64,000 nucleotides of DNA from Pectobacterium zantedeschiae (lineage in GTDB: Bacteria > Pseudomonadota > Gammaproteobacteria > Enterobacterales > Enterobacteriaceae). Shown piece by piece: positions 10,669 to 19,941 of this stretch. The DNA is taken from assembly GCF_004137795.1 (NCBI RefSeq), contig NZ_NWTM01000001.1:310001-374000 (forward strand), read 5' to 3'. The notes beneath the pieces are model-generated. The model had not been told where the DNA came from, did no database searches, and was given only the letters and a program-made list of their open reading frames with translations. Position numbers and translations under genes: made by a program. Within the stretch, counting starts at the first letter, position 1. Each line of letters begins with the position of its first letter.

Positions 10669-10896
10669 GTGAAGTATTTTAACATCCGGTTTGACCAGTT
10701 TTTTATCCACAGTCCCGGAGCGTTATGGTTTAATGGGCAGCATTTATGGTCTGTTCTTGGGAACATCCTTGGTGCCGATGCCTTTGTACCGCGACTGTCG
10801 TGCGTCTCAGGCATTTTTTCATTGGCAATGTTGTCAGGGAATAACATGAACAGCGGACTGGCATTTGCCAGGTTCAAGCAGAAAGGTTATCAATGA
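10669..10896 (+). CDS. Possible small ORF bridging dedA and accD
   Basis: A 75-codon frame begins with GTG immediately after the dedA stop and ends with TGA overlapping the accD ATG (ATGA at 10893-10896). The product would be hydrophobic/aromatic with no recognisable motif, and no ribosome site precedes the GTG except sequence inside dedA. If translated, it would couple accD to dedA translation. It may equally be the untranslated accD leader; I know of no annotated counterpart in E. coli. Confidence 0.2.
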   Translation: MKYFNIRFDQFFIHSPGALWFNGQHLWSVLGNILGADAFVPRLSCVSGIFSLAMLSGNNMNSGLAFARFKQKGYQ

Positions 10897-11810
10897 GCTG
10901 GATTGAACGAATTCTTAACAAAAGCAATATCACACCGACCCGTAAAGCGAACATCCCTGAAGGGGTCTGGACAAAATGTGATAGCTGCGGTCAGGTTCTT
11001 TATCGTGCTGAGCTGGAACGTAATTTGGGAGTCTGCCCGAAGTGCGATCACCATATGCGTCTGTCTGCACGGGCCCGTCTACAGGCTTTTCTGGATAAAG
11101 AAAACACTGTCGAGCTGGGAAGCGAACTGGAACCGAAGGATGTCCTGAAATTTCGGGATTCCAAAAAATATAAAGATCGTCTGGTTTCTGCGCAGAAACA
11201 GTCCGATGAGAAAGACGCGCTGGTCGTCATGAAAGGTACTCTATACGGCATGCCTGTTGTAGGCGCGTCGTTTGAGTTCGCTTTTATGGGCGGTTCAATG
11301 GCGTCCGTCGTAGGTGCGCGTTTTGTGCGTGCCGTTGAGCAGGCATTAGAAGATGGCTGCCCGCTGGTGTGTTTCTCCGCCAGTGGCGGTGCGCGTATGC
11401 AGGAAGCGCTAATGTCGCTGATGCAAATGGCGAAAACCAGTGCGGCACTGGCAAAAATGCGCGAGCGCGGCTTGCCTTATATCTCCGTGCTGACTGACCC
11501 AACCATGGGCGGTGTTTCTGCAAGTCTGGCGATGCTGGGTGACCTGAATATTGCCGAACCGAAAGCGCTGATCGGTTTTGCCGGTCCACGTGTTATCGAA
11601 CAAACCGTGCGTGAAAAACTGCCGCCGGGCTTCCAGCGCAGTGAATTCCTGATTGAGAAAGGGGCGATTGATATGATCGTGCGTCGCCCGGAAATGCGCT
11701 ACAAGCTGGCCACTATTCTTGCCAAACTGACGAATCATCCAGAACCGGGCAATGATGACGTGGAAATCCGCAGCGATGCGCCGTCTGAATCATCACAGGA
11801 TGACGCATAA
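10893..11810 (+). CDS. accD: AccD, acetyl-CoA carboxylase carboxyltransferase beta subunit
   Basis: A 305-residue subunit that with AccA forms the carboxyltransferase of acetyl-CoA carboxylase, the committed step of fatty-acid synthesis. The N-terminal four-Cys zinc ribbon is intact (Cys29, Cys32, Cys48, Cys51), followed by the crotonase-type domain with [12 protein letters not shown] and [14 protein letters not shown] 10893 follows GAAAGG. It is separated from folC by 105 bases containing a long imperfect stem. Synteny dedA-accD-folC is as in E. coli. Confidence 0.98.
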   Translation: MSWIERILNKSNITPTRKANIPEGVWTKCDSCGQVLYRAELERNLGVCPKCDHHMRLSARARLQAFLDKENTVELGSELEPKDVLKFRDSKKYKDRLVSAQKQSDEKDALVVMKGTLYGMPVVGASFEFAFMGGSMASVVGARFVRAVEQALEDGCPLVCFSASGGARMQEALMSLMQMAKTSAALAKMRERGLPYISVLTDPTMGGVSASLAMLGDLNIAEPKALIGFAGPRVIEQTVREKLPPGFQRSEFLIEKGAIDMIVRRPEMRYKLATILAKLTNHPEPGNDDVEIRSDAPSESSQDDA

Positions 11811-11820
11811 TTGACATGAT

Positions 11821-11884
11821 GGGCAGGGCGTGTGGCACTCGACCACGTCGTTCTCGACTGCGTTGTAATGTGCACGCTCTGCCC
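11821..11884 (+). other. Long-range stem-loop in the accD-folC intergenic region
   Basis: GGGCAGGGCGTG (11821-11832) pairs with CACGCTCTGCCC (11873-11884) with one non-Watson-Crick position. The 40-base interior contains a further GTGG/CCAC pairing. It starts ten bases after the accD stop and has no following T-run, so it looks like an mRNA 3'-end or processing structure rather than a classical terminator. Confidence 0.4.
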
Positions 11885-11915
11885 GCAATGAACCGTAAGC
11901 CAGTGAACGGGACTC

Positions 11916-13184
11916 ATGGATACTCTTCAAATACCTCAAGCCACGTCACCTTTGGTCACGTGGCTTCATTATCTTGAGCACCTGCACGCTCAGGCCATTG
12001 ATTTAGGTCTGGATCGCGTTAAACAGGTTGCTAAACATCTTCAACTGCTACAGCCTGCCGCCACGATTTTCACCGTTGCGGGGACGAACGGCAAAGGAAC
12101 CACCTGTTGTACGCTGGAGTCCATCCTGTTGGCCGCCGGGCTACGGGTTGGGGTATACAGTTCTCCTCATCTTGTTCGCTATACCGAGCGAGTGCGTATT
12201 CAGGGCAACGAATTGTCAGAAGCGCAGCATACTCAAGCGTTTGCGGATATCGAAGCAGGAAGAGGGGCCGTATCGCTCACCTATTTTGAATTCGGTACGC
12301 TGTCCGCATTGCAACTCTTCAAACAAGCGAATCTGGATGTCGTCATTCTGGAAGTAGGATTAGGCGGGCGCCTGGATGCTACCAATATTGTGGATGCGGA
12401 TGTCTCTGTGGTCACCAGTATTGCTATCGACCACACCGACTGGCTAGGTAATGATCGAGAGAGTATCGGTCGTGAAAAAGCCGGGATATTCCGACAGGGT
12501 AGACCTGCCGTCGTTGGTGAGCCGGATATGCCGGGAACGATTGCCGATGTTGCTGCGGAGAAAGATGCACTGTTGCGTCGTCGTGGTCGCGACTGGGAGT
12601 TTTCAGTTCAGCGCGAAACATGGAGTTGGCAGGATAAACTGCGTGAATTGTCGCGCTTGCCACTCCCGAATGTCCCACTGCCGAACGCCGCCACAGCGCT
12701 GGCTGCACTGCACTATTCCTCACTCAACGTGAGCGAAGATGCGATTCGTCAGGGGTTACGGCGCGCGGCATTGCCGGGCCGTTTTCAGATTGTTCAGGAA
12801 TCGCCGCGGTTGATTCTTGATGTTGCACACAACCCCCATGCGGCGGCCTATCTGGCAAAACGTTTGGCCGAGTTGCCGAAAACCGGAAAAGCGCGGGCTG
12901 TTATCGGCATGCTATCGGATAAAGATATCGCAGGTACGCTGGCCCACTTAACGCCGTTGATTGATGAATGGTACTGTGCACCGTTAGAAGGCCCGCGTGG
13001 CGCAACGGCTCAGCAAATTACCGAGCACCTGACGCGCAGTCAATCGTTCCCCGATGTCGTTACCGCCTGGCAGCAGGCGATGTCAGAAGCGACGGAACAG
13101 GATATTGTCATTGTGTGTGGATCTTTTCATACGGTAGCGCATGTGATGGAAGCGCTGGATGAGGAGAAGGCGAATGGCGAGTAA
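11916..13184 (+). CDS. folC: FolC, dihydrofolate synthase / folylpolyglutamate synthase
   Basis: A 422-residue Mur-ligase-family enzyme that adds glutamate to dihydropteroate and then to folates. The P-loop is FTVAGTNGKGTTC near residue 50; further ligase blocks are VYSSPHLVRYTERVR, EVGLGGRLDATN and the C-terminal LDVAHNPHA. Length agrees with E. coli FolC (422). The last codons overlap the dedD start by eleven bases, so the two are coupled. Confidence 0.97.
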   Translation: MDTLQIPQATSPLVTWLHYLEHLHAQAIDLGLDRVKQVAKHLQLLQPAATIFTVAGTNGKGTTCCTLESILLAAGLRVGVYSSPHLVRYTERVRIQGNELSEAQHTQAFADIEAGRGAVSLTYFEFGTLSALQLFKQANLDVVILEVGLGGRLDATNIVDADVSVVTSIAIDHTDWLGNDRESIGREKAGIFRQGRPAVVGEPDMPGTIADVAAEKDALLRRRGRDWEFSVQRETWSWQDKLRELSRLPLPNVPLPNAATALAALHYSSLNVSEDAIRQGLRRAALPGRFQIVQESPRLILDVAHNPHAAAYLAKRLAELPKTGKARAVIGMLSDKDIAGTLAHLTPLIDEWYCAPLEGPRGATAQQITEHLTRSQSFPDVVTAWQQAMSEATEQDIVIVCGSFHTVAHVMEALDEEKANGE

Positions 13185-13926
13185 ATTTCAGAACCGCCTG
13201 GTCGGCACGGTCATTCTGGTCGCGTTGGGCGTGATTGTCTTACCCGGCCTGCTGGACGGTAAGAAAAAGCACTATGAAGATGAGTTTGCATCGATTCCGC
13301 TGATTCCTAAGCCGGGCGACAGCAATGAGATGGAATCGCTGCCTGCGCTGAACCCGTCGTTGCCGAGTCAGCCACCGGAAGGGGCGGAAGCGGCGATGCA
13401 AAACAGTACGGAAACCGAAGCGCCGGAAGCTAAATTACCTGAAACCAAGGCTCCCGAAGCTTCAATGCCGCCATCATCGTCTCGTTCAGGGACAAATACG
13501 CCAGCTCTGACGGCACCGCCGGTGGTAGTGGAGCGTCCGCCAATTCAGACGCCAACGCCAGTGACACCGAAGACTCAGCCAAAGCCTGAGGTGAAGCCAG
13601 AAGTGAAACCGAAGCCAGAGCCTAAACCGGAACCCAAACCGGAAGTGAAACCTGAAACGCAGCCGACGCCGCAAGCGCCTGTCGGACAGGCCTATATTGT
13701 GCAGCTTGGTGCGTTGAAAAATGCGGATAAGGTGAACGAAATTGTCGCTAAGCTCCGCCTCTCTGGCTATAGAGCGTATACCGTGCCGTCAACGCCAGTT
13801 TCAGGCGAAATTACCCGTATTTACGTGGGACCGGATGCGTCTAAACAGAAGCTGGAGTCTTCATTGGGCGAGCTGAAGCAGCTCAGCGGACTCAGCGGGC
13901 AGGTACGAGCACATTCCGTGCGGTAA
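13174..13926 (+). CDS. dedD: DedD, SPOR-domain cell-division protein
   Basis: A 250-residue bitopic membrane protein. A short cytoplasmic start is followed by one helix (about 10-27, VGTVILVALGVIVLPGLL), a long periplasmic linker very rich in Pro, Lys and Glu with KPEPKPEPKPE-type repeats (about 130-170), and a C-terminal SPOR domain (about 175-250) that binds denuded septal peptidoglycan. It supports septation with FtsN. The linker is longer than in E. coli (220 residues), which is common for this repeat tract. I chose ATG 13174 rather than 13159 because MASKFQNRLVG matches the family start. Confidence 0.94.
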   Translation: MASKFQNRLVGTVILVALGVIVLPGLLDGKKKHYEDEFASIPLIPKPGDSNEMESLPALNPSLPSQPPEGAEAAMQNSTETEAPEAKLPETKAPEASMPPSSSRSGTNTPALTAPPVVVERPPIQTPTPVTPKTQPKPEVKPEVKPKPEPKPEPKPEVKPETQPTPQAPVGQAYIVQLGALKNADKVNEIVAKLRLSGYRAYTVPSTPVSGEITRIYVGPDASKQKLESSLGELKQLSGLSGQVRAHSVR

Positions 13927-14240
13927 GATTGCAAGCGTGATAATAGCGTGATGGATTGTCCGCAATCAGCCACGTCAGTAAGTAAAAACAGGTGGCGGGG
14001 ATGAGGTTCACACCAGTGATACTCGGCCCCGCATCCGTTTTAAGATGCTTGTAGTGAGTTTTGAGATGCCGATAGTTAATGGAATCAGGCATGACGTGCT
14101 GTCAGTTTTTTCGCCTGATTATCTATCGATGAAATCGGCGGAAATACGCTACGCAAACGTTTTCTTTTTCTGTTAGAATGCGCCGCGAACAGGATGACGT
14201 AGCGGCTTATCGGTAGCATCGTTCATTATTAGGATAGTTC
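13927..14240. other. Intergenic region dedD-cvpA
   Basis: A gene-free stretch of 314 bases. Its left part contains an imperfect stem (GCGGGG near 13995 with CCCCGC near 14026) that may end the dedD transcript. Its right part holds the PurR operator and promoter of cvpA-purF. A minus-strand open frame across 13892-14092 has no ribosome site or recognisable product and is ignored. Confidence 0.6.
14151..14179 (+). promoter_or_regulatory. PurR operator and -10 of cvpA-purF
   Basis: ACGCAAACGTTTTCTT at 14151-14166 matches the PurR operator consensus essentially base for base. A -10 like TAGAAT lies at 14174-14179. The operator covers the -35 zone, so hypoxanthine/guanine-bound PurR would block transcription of cvpA-purF, as known in E. 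coli. Confidence 0.88.
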
Positions 14241-14741
14241 ATGGTTTGGGTTGATTACGTCATTATTGGCATCATCGGATTTTCGGCTCTGGTTAGCCTT
14301 ATCCGGGGGTTTGTTCGCGAAGCGCTGTCGTTAGTAACCTGGGGATGTGCTTTTTTTGTTGCCAGTCACTACTACGCCTACCTCGCGGTCTACTTCACCC
14401 GTTTTGATGATGAACTGGTGCGTAACGGCATTGCGATTGCCATTCTGTTTATTGCAACGTTGATTGTGGGAGCTATCGTCAACTATGTGATCAGTTCACT
14501 GGTTGAACGTACCGGATTATCCGGCACCGATCGCGTTCTGGGCATCTGTTTTGGTGCACTGCGCGGGGTGCTGATCGTTTCCGCACTGCTATTCTTTCTG
14601 GATACTTTCACCGGTTTTTCACAAAGTGATGACTGGAAGCAGTCCCAGTTAATCCCGCAGTTCAGTTATATTATCAGGTGGTTTTTTGACTACCTGCAAA
14701 GCACGTCAAGTTTCTTGCCGCAGCATTTACCGCTGCGGTAG
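14241..14741 (+). CDS. cvpA: CvpA, colicin V production-associated membrane protein
   Basis: A 166-residue inner-membrane protein with four predicted helices. Family blocks include [28 protein letters not shown] split across the first helix, and [16 protein letters not shown]. First described as needed for colicin V export, and later linked to envelope stress resistance; its exact role is unsettled. It precedes purF by 21 bases under the same PurR-controlled promoter. Confidence 0.95.
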   Translation: MVWVDYVIIGIIGFSALVSLIRGFVREALSLVTWGCAFFVASHYYAYLAVYFTRFDDELVRNGIAIAILFIATLIVGAIVNYVISSLVERTGLSGTDRVLGICFGALRGVLIVSALLFFLDTFTGFSQSDDWKQSQLIPQFSYIIRWFFDYLQSTSSFLPQHLPLR

Positions 14742-14762
14742 CGCTGATGAGGAAAAGACACC

Positions 14763-16280
14763 ATGTGCGGTATTGTCGGTATCGCCGGTTTTACACCGGT
14801 CAACCAGTCGATTTATGACGCGTTAACGGTGTTGCAACACCGTGGGCAGGATGCTGCGGGTATTGTGACCATCGATGCCTTTAATTGTTTTCGCCTGCGT
14901 AAAGCCAATGGCCTGGTGAAAGATGTGTTTGAAGCGCGGCACATGCAACGCTTACAGGGAAACATGGGGCTTGGCCATGTGCGCTATCCGACCGCAGGCA
15001 GCTCCAGCGCCTCGGAAGCACAGCCCTTCTATGTTAACTCTCCGTTCGGCATCACGCTGGCTCACAACGGTAACCTGACTAACGCCCACGAACTGCGTAA
15101 AAAGCTGTTCGAGCAGGAGCGTCGTCACGTTAACACCACGTCTGATTCTGAAATTCTGTTGAATATTTTCGCCAGAGAACTGGACCGTTTCCAACATTAC
15201 CCGCTGGAAGCCGATAATATTTTTGCGGCCGTTGCCGCGACGCATCAGCAAATTCGTGGTGCCTATGCCTGTGTTGGCATGATTATCGGTCATGGTATGG
15301 TCGCTTTCCGCGATCCTAACGGGATTCGTCCTCTGGTTATCGGTAAGCGCGATCTGGAAGATGGCCGCAGTGAATATATGGTGGCGTCTGAAAGCGTCGC
15401 GCTGGATACGCTGGGTTTTGAATTTTTACGCGATGTTGCGCCGGGAGAAGCGATCTACATTACGGAAAAAGGGCAGCTGTTTACCCGCCAGTGTGCAGAG
15501 AATCCAAAGAGCAATCCGTGCCTGTTTGAATATGTCTACTTCGCTCGCCCGGACTCTTTCATCGATAAAATTTCGGTCTACAGCGCACGCGTTCGTATGG
15601 GCCAGAAGCTCGGTGAAAAAATTGCGCGTCAGTGGGAAGATCTCGATATTGATGTCGTGATTCCGATTCCTGAAACCTCTTGTGATATCGCGCTGGAAAT
15701 CGCGCGCATTATCAACAAACCGTATCGTCAGGGATTCGTGAAAAACCGCTATGTTGGCCGCACCTTTATTATGCCAGGGCAACAGGCACGTAAGAAATCA
15801 GTACGCCGTAAGCTTAACGCAAACCGTGCCGAATTCCGTGACAAAAATGTGCTGCTGGTCGATGACTCTATCGTGCGCGGTACAACGTCGGAGCAGATTG
15901 TAGAGATGGCGCGTGAAGCAGGTGCCAAGCGTGTTTATCTGGCCTCTGCGGCACCGGAAATTCGCTTCCCTAACGTGTATGGTATTGATATGCCGAGCGT
16001 TAATGAACTGATTGCTCACGGTCGCGAAGTGGATGAGATCTGTAAGATTATTGGTGCCGATGAGCTGATATTCCAGGATCTCGACGATTTGATCGACGCG
16101 GCGCGTGAAGATAATCCTGATATTGTTCAGTTCGAATGTTCCGTCTTCAACGGGATTTACGTGACTAAGGACGTCGATCAAGGCTATCTGGACTATCTGG
16201 AAATGCTGCGCAACGACGATGCCAAAGCGTTACGTAGCCAGAATGAAGTCGAAGATCTGGAACTGCACAACGAAGGTTAA
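14763..16280 (+). CDS. purF: PurF, amidophosphoribosyltransferase
   Basis: A 505-residue enzyme catalysing the first committed step of purine synthesis (PRPP plus glutamine to phosphoribosylamine). The N-terminal glutamine amidotransferase domain begins with the nucleophile Cys2 ([10 protein letters not shown]). The C-terminal phosphoribosyltransferase domain has the PRPP loop [18 protein letters not shown] near residue 363. Length matches E. coli PurF (505). It is cotranscribed with cvpA. Confidence 0.98.
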   Translation: MCGIVGIAGFTPVNQSIYDALTVLQHRGQDAAGIVTIDAFNCFRLRKANGLVKDVFEARHMQRLQGNMGLGHVRYPTAGSSSASEAQPFYVNSPFGITLAHNGNLTNAHELRKKLFEQERRHVNTTSDSEILLNIFARELDRFQHYPLEADNIFAAVAATHQQIRGAYACVGMIIGHGMVAFRDPNGIRPLVIGKRDLEDGRSEYMVASESVALDTLGFEFLRDVAPGEAIYITEKGQLFTRQCAENPKSNPCLFEYVYFARPDSFIDKISVYSARVRMGQKLGEKIARQWEDLDIDVVIPIPETSCDIALEIARIINKPYRQGFVKNRYVGRTFIMPGQQARKKSVRRKLNANRAEFRDKNVLLVDDSIVRGTTSEQIVEMAREAGAKRVYLASAAPEIRFPNVYGIDMPSVNELIAHGREVDEICKIIGADELIFQDLDDLIDAAREDNPDIVQFECSVFNGIYVTKDVDQGYLDYLEMLRNDDAKALRSQNEVEDLELHNEG

Positions 16281-16311
16281 CGGCTAGTCGTACGTTAGGA
16301 CTGGTTTTTTT

Positions 16312-16345
16312 GAAGGGGGAGGGTGCGAAAGTGTCTTCCCCCTTC
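16312..16345 (+). terminator. Hairpin downstream of purF
   Basis: Nine-bp stem GAAGGGGGA (16312-16320) with TCCCCCTTC (16337-16345). The downstream T content is poor, so it is a weak terminator or a 3'-end stabiliser. Confidence 0.5.
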
Positions 16346-16352
16346 TTGTATC

Positions 16353-16400
16353 TAGAAAACCGGCTGTATATAGAAAAATCTGGTTGTATATAAAAATACC
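16353..16400 (+). repeat. Short imperfect tandem repeat between purF and ubiX
   Basis: TAGAAAACCGGCTGTATA (16353-16370) is followed directly by TAGAAAAATCTGGTTGTATA (16371-16390) and a partial third unit TAAAAATACC. This is a local A/T-rich duplication upstream of ubiX. Confidence 0.5.
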
Positions 16401-16501
16401 GTTTCGGTGCTTATTCTTGCTTATCGCTAATCAATGCGGCAAAGTTTGCGCAGATGATTTTTCCGCGTTTCTGCTGACGCGGCCAGCCAGAGGCAGTATG
16501 A

Positions 16502-17074
16502 ATGAAGCGACTCATTGTAGGAATTTCCGGCGCCAGTGGTGTCATTTATGGCATCCGACTGCTACAGGTGTTACAGACGCTGGAAGGCATCGAAACCCAT
16601 CTGATTATGAGCCAGGCTGCCCGACAGACGCTAGCGCTGGAAACGGATTTTAGCCTGCGTGACATACAGGCTTTGGCTGATGTGGTACATGACGCGCGCG
16701 ATATTGCTGCGAGTGTTTCTTCAGGGTCGTTTAAAACAGCAGGGATGGTGATTCTACCCTGTTCGATAAAAACCCTTTCCGGCATTGTGCACAGCTACAG
16801 CGACAATCTGTTGACCCGTGCCGCTGATGTAGTGTTGAAGGAACGTCGTCCTCTGGTATTGGGGGTGCGTGAAACGCCGCTACATTTAGGGCATTTACGG
16901 CTGATGACCACCGCCGTTGAGTTGGGTGCGATAATCATGCCTCCGGTACCTGCTTTTTATCATCGCCCAGAAAGTGTGCAAGATATTGTCGATCAGACGG
17001 TGAATCGTATTCTGGATCAGTTTGATATCGACCTGCCGGAAGATCTCTTTACTCGCTGGCGTGGGGCGTCATAG
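16502..17074 (+). CDS. ubiX: UbiX, flavin prenyltransferase
   Basis: A 190-residue enzyme that makes prenylated FMN, the cofactor of the UbiD decarboxylase in ubiquinone synthesis. The flavin-binding start VGISGASGVIYGIRLLQ and the VLGVRETPLHLGHLRLM and MPPVPAFYHRP blocks are diagnostic. ATG 16502 follows GAGGCAGT. It stands between purF and the his transport genes as in E. coli and ends in a strong terminator. Confidence 0.96.
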   Translation: MKRLIVGISGASGVIYGIRLLQVLQTLEGIETHLIMSQAARQTLALETDFSLRDIQALADVVHDARDIAASVSSGSFKTAGMVILPCSIKTLSGIVHSYSDNLLTRAADVVLKERRPLVLGVRETPLHLGHLRLMTTAVELGAIIMPPVPAFYHRPESVQDIVDQTVNRILDQFDIDLPEDLFTRWRGAS

Positions 17075-17110
17075 CAGGATAGATACCGAGACGCGCTATT
17101 TTTTTCTTAT

Positions 17111-17140
17111 AGGGCAGTAAAGCTTTACTGCCCTTTTTTT
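17111..17140 (+). terminator. Rho-independent terminator of ubiX
   Basis: A perfect 24-base palindrome made of AGGGCAGTAAAG and its exact complement (17111-17134), followed by a T-run to 17140. Confidence 0.93.
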
Positions 17141-17421
17141 GTGCTTTTTTATCGAATTGCACCAATTTTGATCGCGAAAGCACTTAAATGGTGCGTTTGG
17201 TTTTTTGTATTCGCCCCAATGTTATCTATTCTTATTGTTATGTGCCCCAAGGAAAATAGGAAAATATTTATTAATCAATTGATTAATCATTATTTTGGCG
17301 TGTTTTACTCGTGGTTTTTTTACAACAACCTTATTTTCATTGTGGCATGAAAACTGCTTATGAAAATTGTAATAGTCGGTGTAGAAAACAAATAGCACTC
17401 ATATCGTTCATATTTAAAGCA

Positions 17422-17554
<133 letters not shown>

Positions 17555-17609
17555 ATCGTTCCGACATTGACGACACACGACATCAATCACTCATGATAAG
17601 GGTAGCAAT

Positions 17610-18389
17610 ATGAATAAACTGATCAAAGTTTTGCCGTTGGCACTTATTCTGGCTGCGGGCAGCGCCATGGCGGAGATTCCTAAAAATATTAAAATCGGCA
17701 CCGATCCCACCTATGCTCCCTTTGAATCCAAAAATGCCAGCGGCGAACTGGTTGGGTTTGATATCGATCTGGCAAAAGAGCTGTGCAAGCGTATCGAAGC
17801 TAACTGTACGTTTGTGGAAAGCGACTTTGATGCGTTAATTCCTTCTCTTAAAGCTAAAAAAATCGATGCCATCATCTCTTCACTGTCCATTACTGAAAAA
17901 CGCCAGCAGGAAATTGCCTTCACAGAGAAGCTGTATGCAGCCAATGCTCGCTTGATTGCGAAGAAAGGCGCGAGCATCGAACCAACGCTGGCTTCTTTGG
18001 GCGGTAAGCGTGTTGGTGTACTGCAAGCATCGACTCAGGAAGCTTTTGCCAATGCGAACTGGCAGCCAAAAGGTGTTGAAGTTGTCGCTTATCAAAATCA
18101 GGATCTGATTTACGCCGATCTGAGTGCTGGTCGTATCGATGCGGCATTTCAGGATGAAGTGGCAGGCAGTGAAGGTTTTCTGAAGCTTGATATGGGCAAA
18201 GACTATGCGTTTGCTGGTCCGGCAGTCAAAGACGACAAGTTCTTCGGTGTTGGTACGGGTATGGGTCTGCGTAAAACGGATACCGAACTGAAAGCTGCGC
18301 TAGATAAAGCCTTTGAAGCGATGCGTAAAGATGGCACCTATGACACCTTCGCGAAAAAATACTTCGATTTTGACGTCTACGGCGGCTAA
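17610..18389 (+). CDS. hisJ: HisJ/ArgT-type periplasmic histidine/basic amino-acid binding protein
   Basis: A 259-residue solute-binding protein with a signal peptide ([21 protein letters not shown], cleavage after Ala21). Family blocks are [21 protein letters not shown]-type N-lobe ligand residues, [16 protein letters not shown], and the [11 protein letters not shown] end. It feeds the HisQMP permease encoded next. E. coli carries two such genes here, argT and hisJ; this window has one, and it mixes features of both ([11 protein letters not shown] as in His[11 protein letters not shown] as in ArgT). The split in specificity between His and Lys/Arg/Orn therefore cannot be read; hisJ is chosen by overall similarity. 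Confidence 0.88.
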   Translation: MNKLIKVLPLALILAAGSAMAEIPKNIKIGTDPTYAPFESKNASGELVGFDIDLAKELCKRIEANCTFVESDFDALIPSLKAKKIDAIISSLSITEKRQQEIAFTEKLYAANARLIAKKGASIEPTLASLGGKRVGVLQASTQEAFANANWQPKGVEVVAYQNQDLIYADLSAGRIDAAFQDEVAGSEGFLKLDMGKDYAFAGPAVKDDKFFGVGTGMGLRKTDTELKAALDKAFEAMRKDGTYDTFAKKYFDFDVYGG

Positions 18390-18453
18390 TTTCGCCATAA
18401 CGAGGCATATCTCTTTATCACAGTACCATTGTGTAGCGAGATCGTAGGGCAAT

Positions 18454-18482
18454 ACGACACGGGAACGTTCCTCTCGTGTCGT
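18454..18482 (+). other. Intercistronic stem-loop between hisJ and hisQ
   Basis: ACGACACGGGAA (18454-18465) can pair with TTCC (18468-18471) and CGTGTCGT (18475-18482) across a three-base bulge. No T-run follows. In E. coli and Salmonella a REP element in this gap stabilises the upstream hisJ mRNA and lets the binding protein be made in excess; this unrelated hairpin could do the same. Confidence 0.55.
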
Positions 18483-18527
18483 GCCTGAATGATAACGCAC
18501 TGTGCCCTATTTCAACGGATATAATCG

Positions 18528-19217
18528 ATGCTCTATGGCTATTCCCAGCTGATTCTGGATGGTGCCATCATGACGCTGGAGCTGGCGGTAAGTTCGCTAC
18601 TGCTAGCGCTGGCTATCGGCCTGATTGGCGCGTCGGCGAAACTGTCTTCTCATCGCCTGTTGGCAGGGGGTTTTTCCTGCTATACCACGTTGATTCGCGG
18701 CGTCCCCGATTTGGTGCTGATGCTGCTGATTTTCTATGGTCTGCAAATTGTCTTAAACGGCGTGACGGAATCGATCGGCCTGGAGCAGATTGACATCGAT
18801 CCTTTGACCGCAGGGGTTATTACGCTGGGCTTTATTTATGGCGCGTATTTCACGGAAACCTTTCGTGGCGCGTATCTTGCCGTGCCACGCGGACAAATTG
18901 AAGCCGCTGTCGCATTCGGTTTTTCTCCCACCAAGGTTTTCCGCCGTATTCTGTTTCCTTCCATGATGCGCTTTGCGTTGCCGGGCATTGGTAATAACTG
19001 GCAGGTGATTCTGAAAGCGACAGCGCTGGTGTCATTGCTTGGTCTGAATGATGTGATCAAGGCGACGCAATTGGCTGGCAAGGGGGCGCATGAACCGTTT
19101 TATTTCGCACTGGTTGCTGGGGCGATGTACCTGATTTTTACCACCGTTTCTAACGGCGTGTTGTGGTGGTTGGAAAGACATTATTCGCAGGGAGTCAAGA
19201 AAGTAAACTATGAGTGA
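18528..19217 (+). CDS. hisQ: HisQ, histidine/basic amino-acid ABC transporter permease
   Basis: A 229-residue inner-membrane permease of the HisMQ family with five or so helices and the ABC-contacting EAA loop at GQIEAAVAFGFSPTKVFRRI. It pairs with HisM in the HisQMP2 complex. It starts 138 bases after hisJ, and its end overlaps the hisM start by eight bases, so HisQ and HisM are translationally coupled. Confidence 0.96.
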   Translation: MLYGYSQLILDGAIMTLELAVSSLLLALAIGLIGASAKLSSHRLLAGGFSCYTTLIRGVPDLVLMLLIFYGLQIVLNGVTESIGLEQIDIDPLTAGVITLGFIYGAYFTETFRGAYLAVPRGQIEAAVAFGFSPTKVFRRILFPSMMRFALPGIGNNWQVILKATALVSLLGLNDVIKATQLAGKGAHEPFYFALVAGAMYLIFTTVSNGVLWWLERHYSQGVKKVNYE

Positions 19218-19926
19218 GATCCTGCAACAATATTGGCAACCGCTACTGTGGAGTGATGGTTACCGCCTGACCGGGCTGGCGATGACGCTCTGGCTGCTCA
19301 TTTCCTCTGTGGTCATCGGTGGCCTGCTGGCGTTGCCGCTGGCGATTGCTCGCGTGTCGCCGCGACGCCGATTCAGTCTTCCTGTTTGGCTGTTTACCTA
19401 TATTTTCCGCGGCACGCCGCTCTATGTGCAGCTCCTGGTGTTCTATTCTGGCGTATATAGTCTGGAAATCGTACGCGGCACCGATCTACTGAACGCATTT
19501 TTCCGCAGCGGACTGAACTGCGCCATTTTGGCGCTGGCGCTCAATACCTGTGCGTACACCACCGAGATTTTCGCGGGGGCAATCCGCTCTGTTCCCCATG
19601 GGGAAATTGAAGCCGCCAGAGCATACGGTTTCTCCCGTTTTAAACAGTATCGCTGCATTATTTTGCCGGGCGCGCTGCGTATTGCGCTGCCAGCCTACAG
19701 TAATGAAGTGATCCTGATGCTGCATTCGACGGCGCTGGCTTTTACCGTAACCGTGCCGGATATTCTGAAGATTGCCCGTGATATTAATGCTGCAACCTAC
19801 CAGCCGTTTTATGCGTTCGGTATTGCTGCTGTCATTTATCTGGCAATCTCGTTTGTGCTAATCGGGCTGTTCAAAAAGGCGGAACGGCACTGGTTGCGTC
19901 ATCTTTATACCCGTTCATCTCATTAA
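19210..19926 (+). CDS. hisM: HisM, histidine/basic amino-acid ABC transporter permease
   Basis: A 238-residue permease, partner of HisQ, with the EAA loop at GEIEAARAYGFSRFKQYRCI and the family block FRGTPLYVQLLVFYSG. It overlaps the end of hisQ and is followed 15 bases later by hisP, giving the full order hisJ-hisQ-hisM-hisP. Confidence 0.96.
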   Translation: MSEILQQYWQPLLWSDGYRLTGLAMTLWLLISSVVIGGLLALPLAIARVSPRRRFSLPVWLFTYIFRGTPLYVQLLVFYSGVYSLEIVRGTDLLNAFFRSGLNCAILALALNTCAYTTEIFAGAIRSVPHGEIEAARAYGFSRFKQYRCIILPGALRIALPAYSNEVILMLHSTALAFTVTVPDILKIARDINAATYQPFYAFGIAAVIYLAISFVLIGLFKKAERHWLRHLYTRSSH

Positions 19927-19941
19927 GCGCAGGAAAAAAGT

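Noticed and set aside
13892-14092. Minus-strand 66-codon frame between dedD and cvpA
   Set aside because: It overlaps the dedD end, has no ribosome site and no recognisable features.
17141-17350. 69-codon hydrophobic frame after ubiX
   Set aside because: It begins at the end of the ubiX terminator T-run, lacks a ribosome site and lies in A/T-rich DNA where hydrophobic frames arise by chance.
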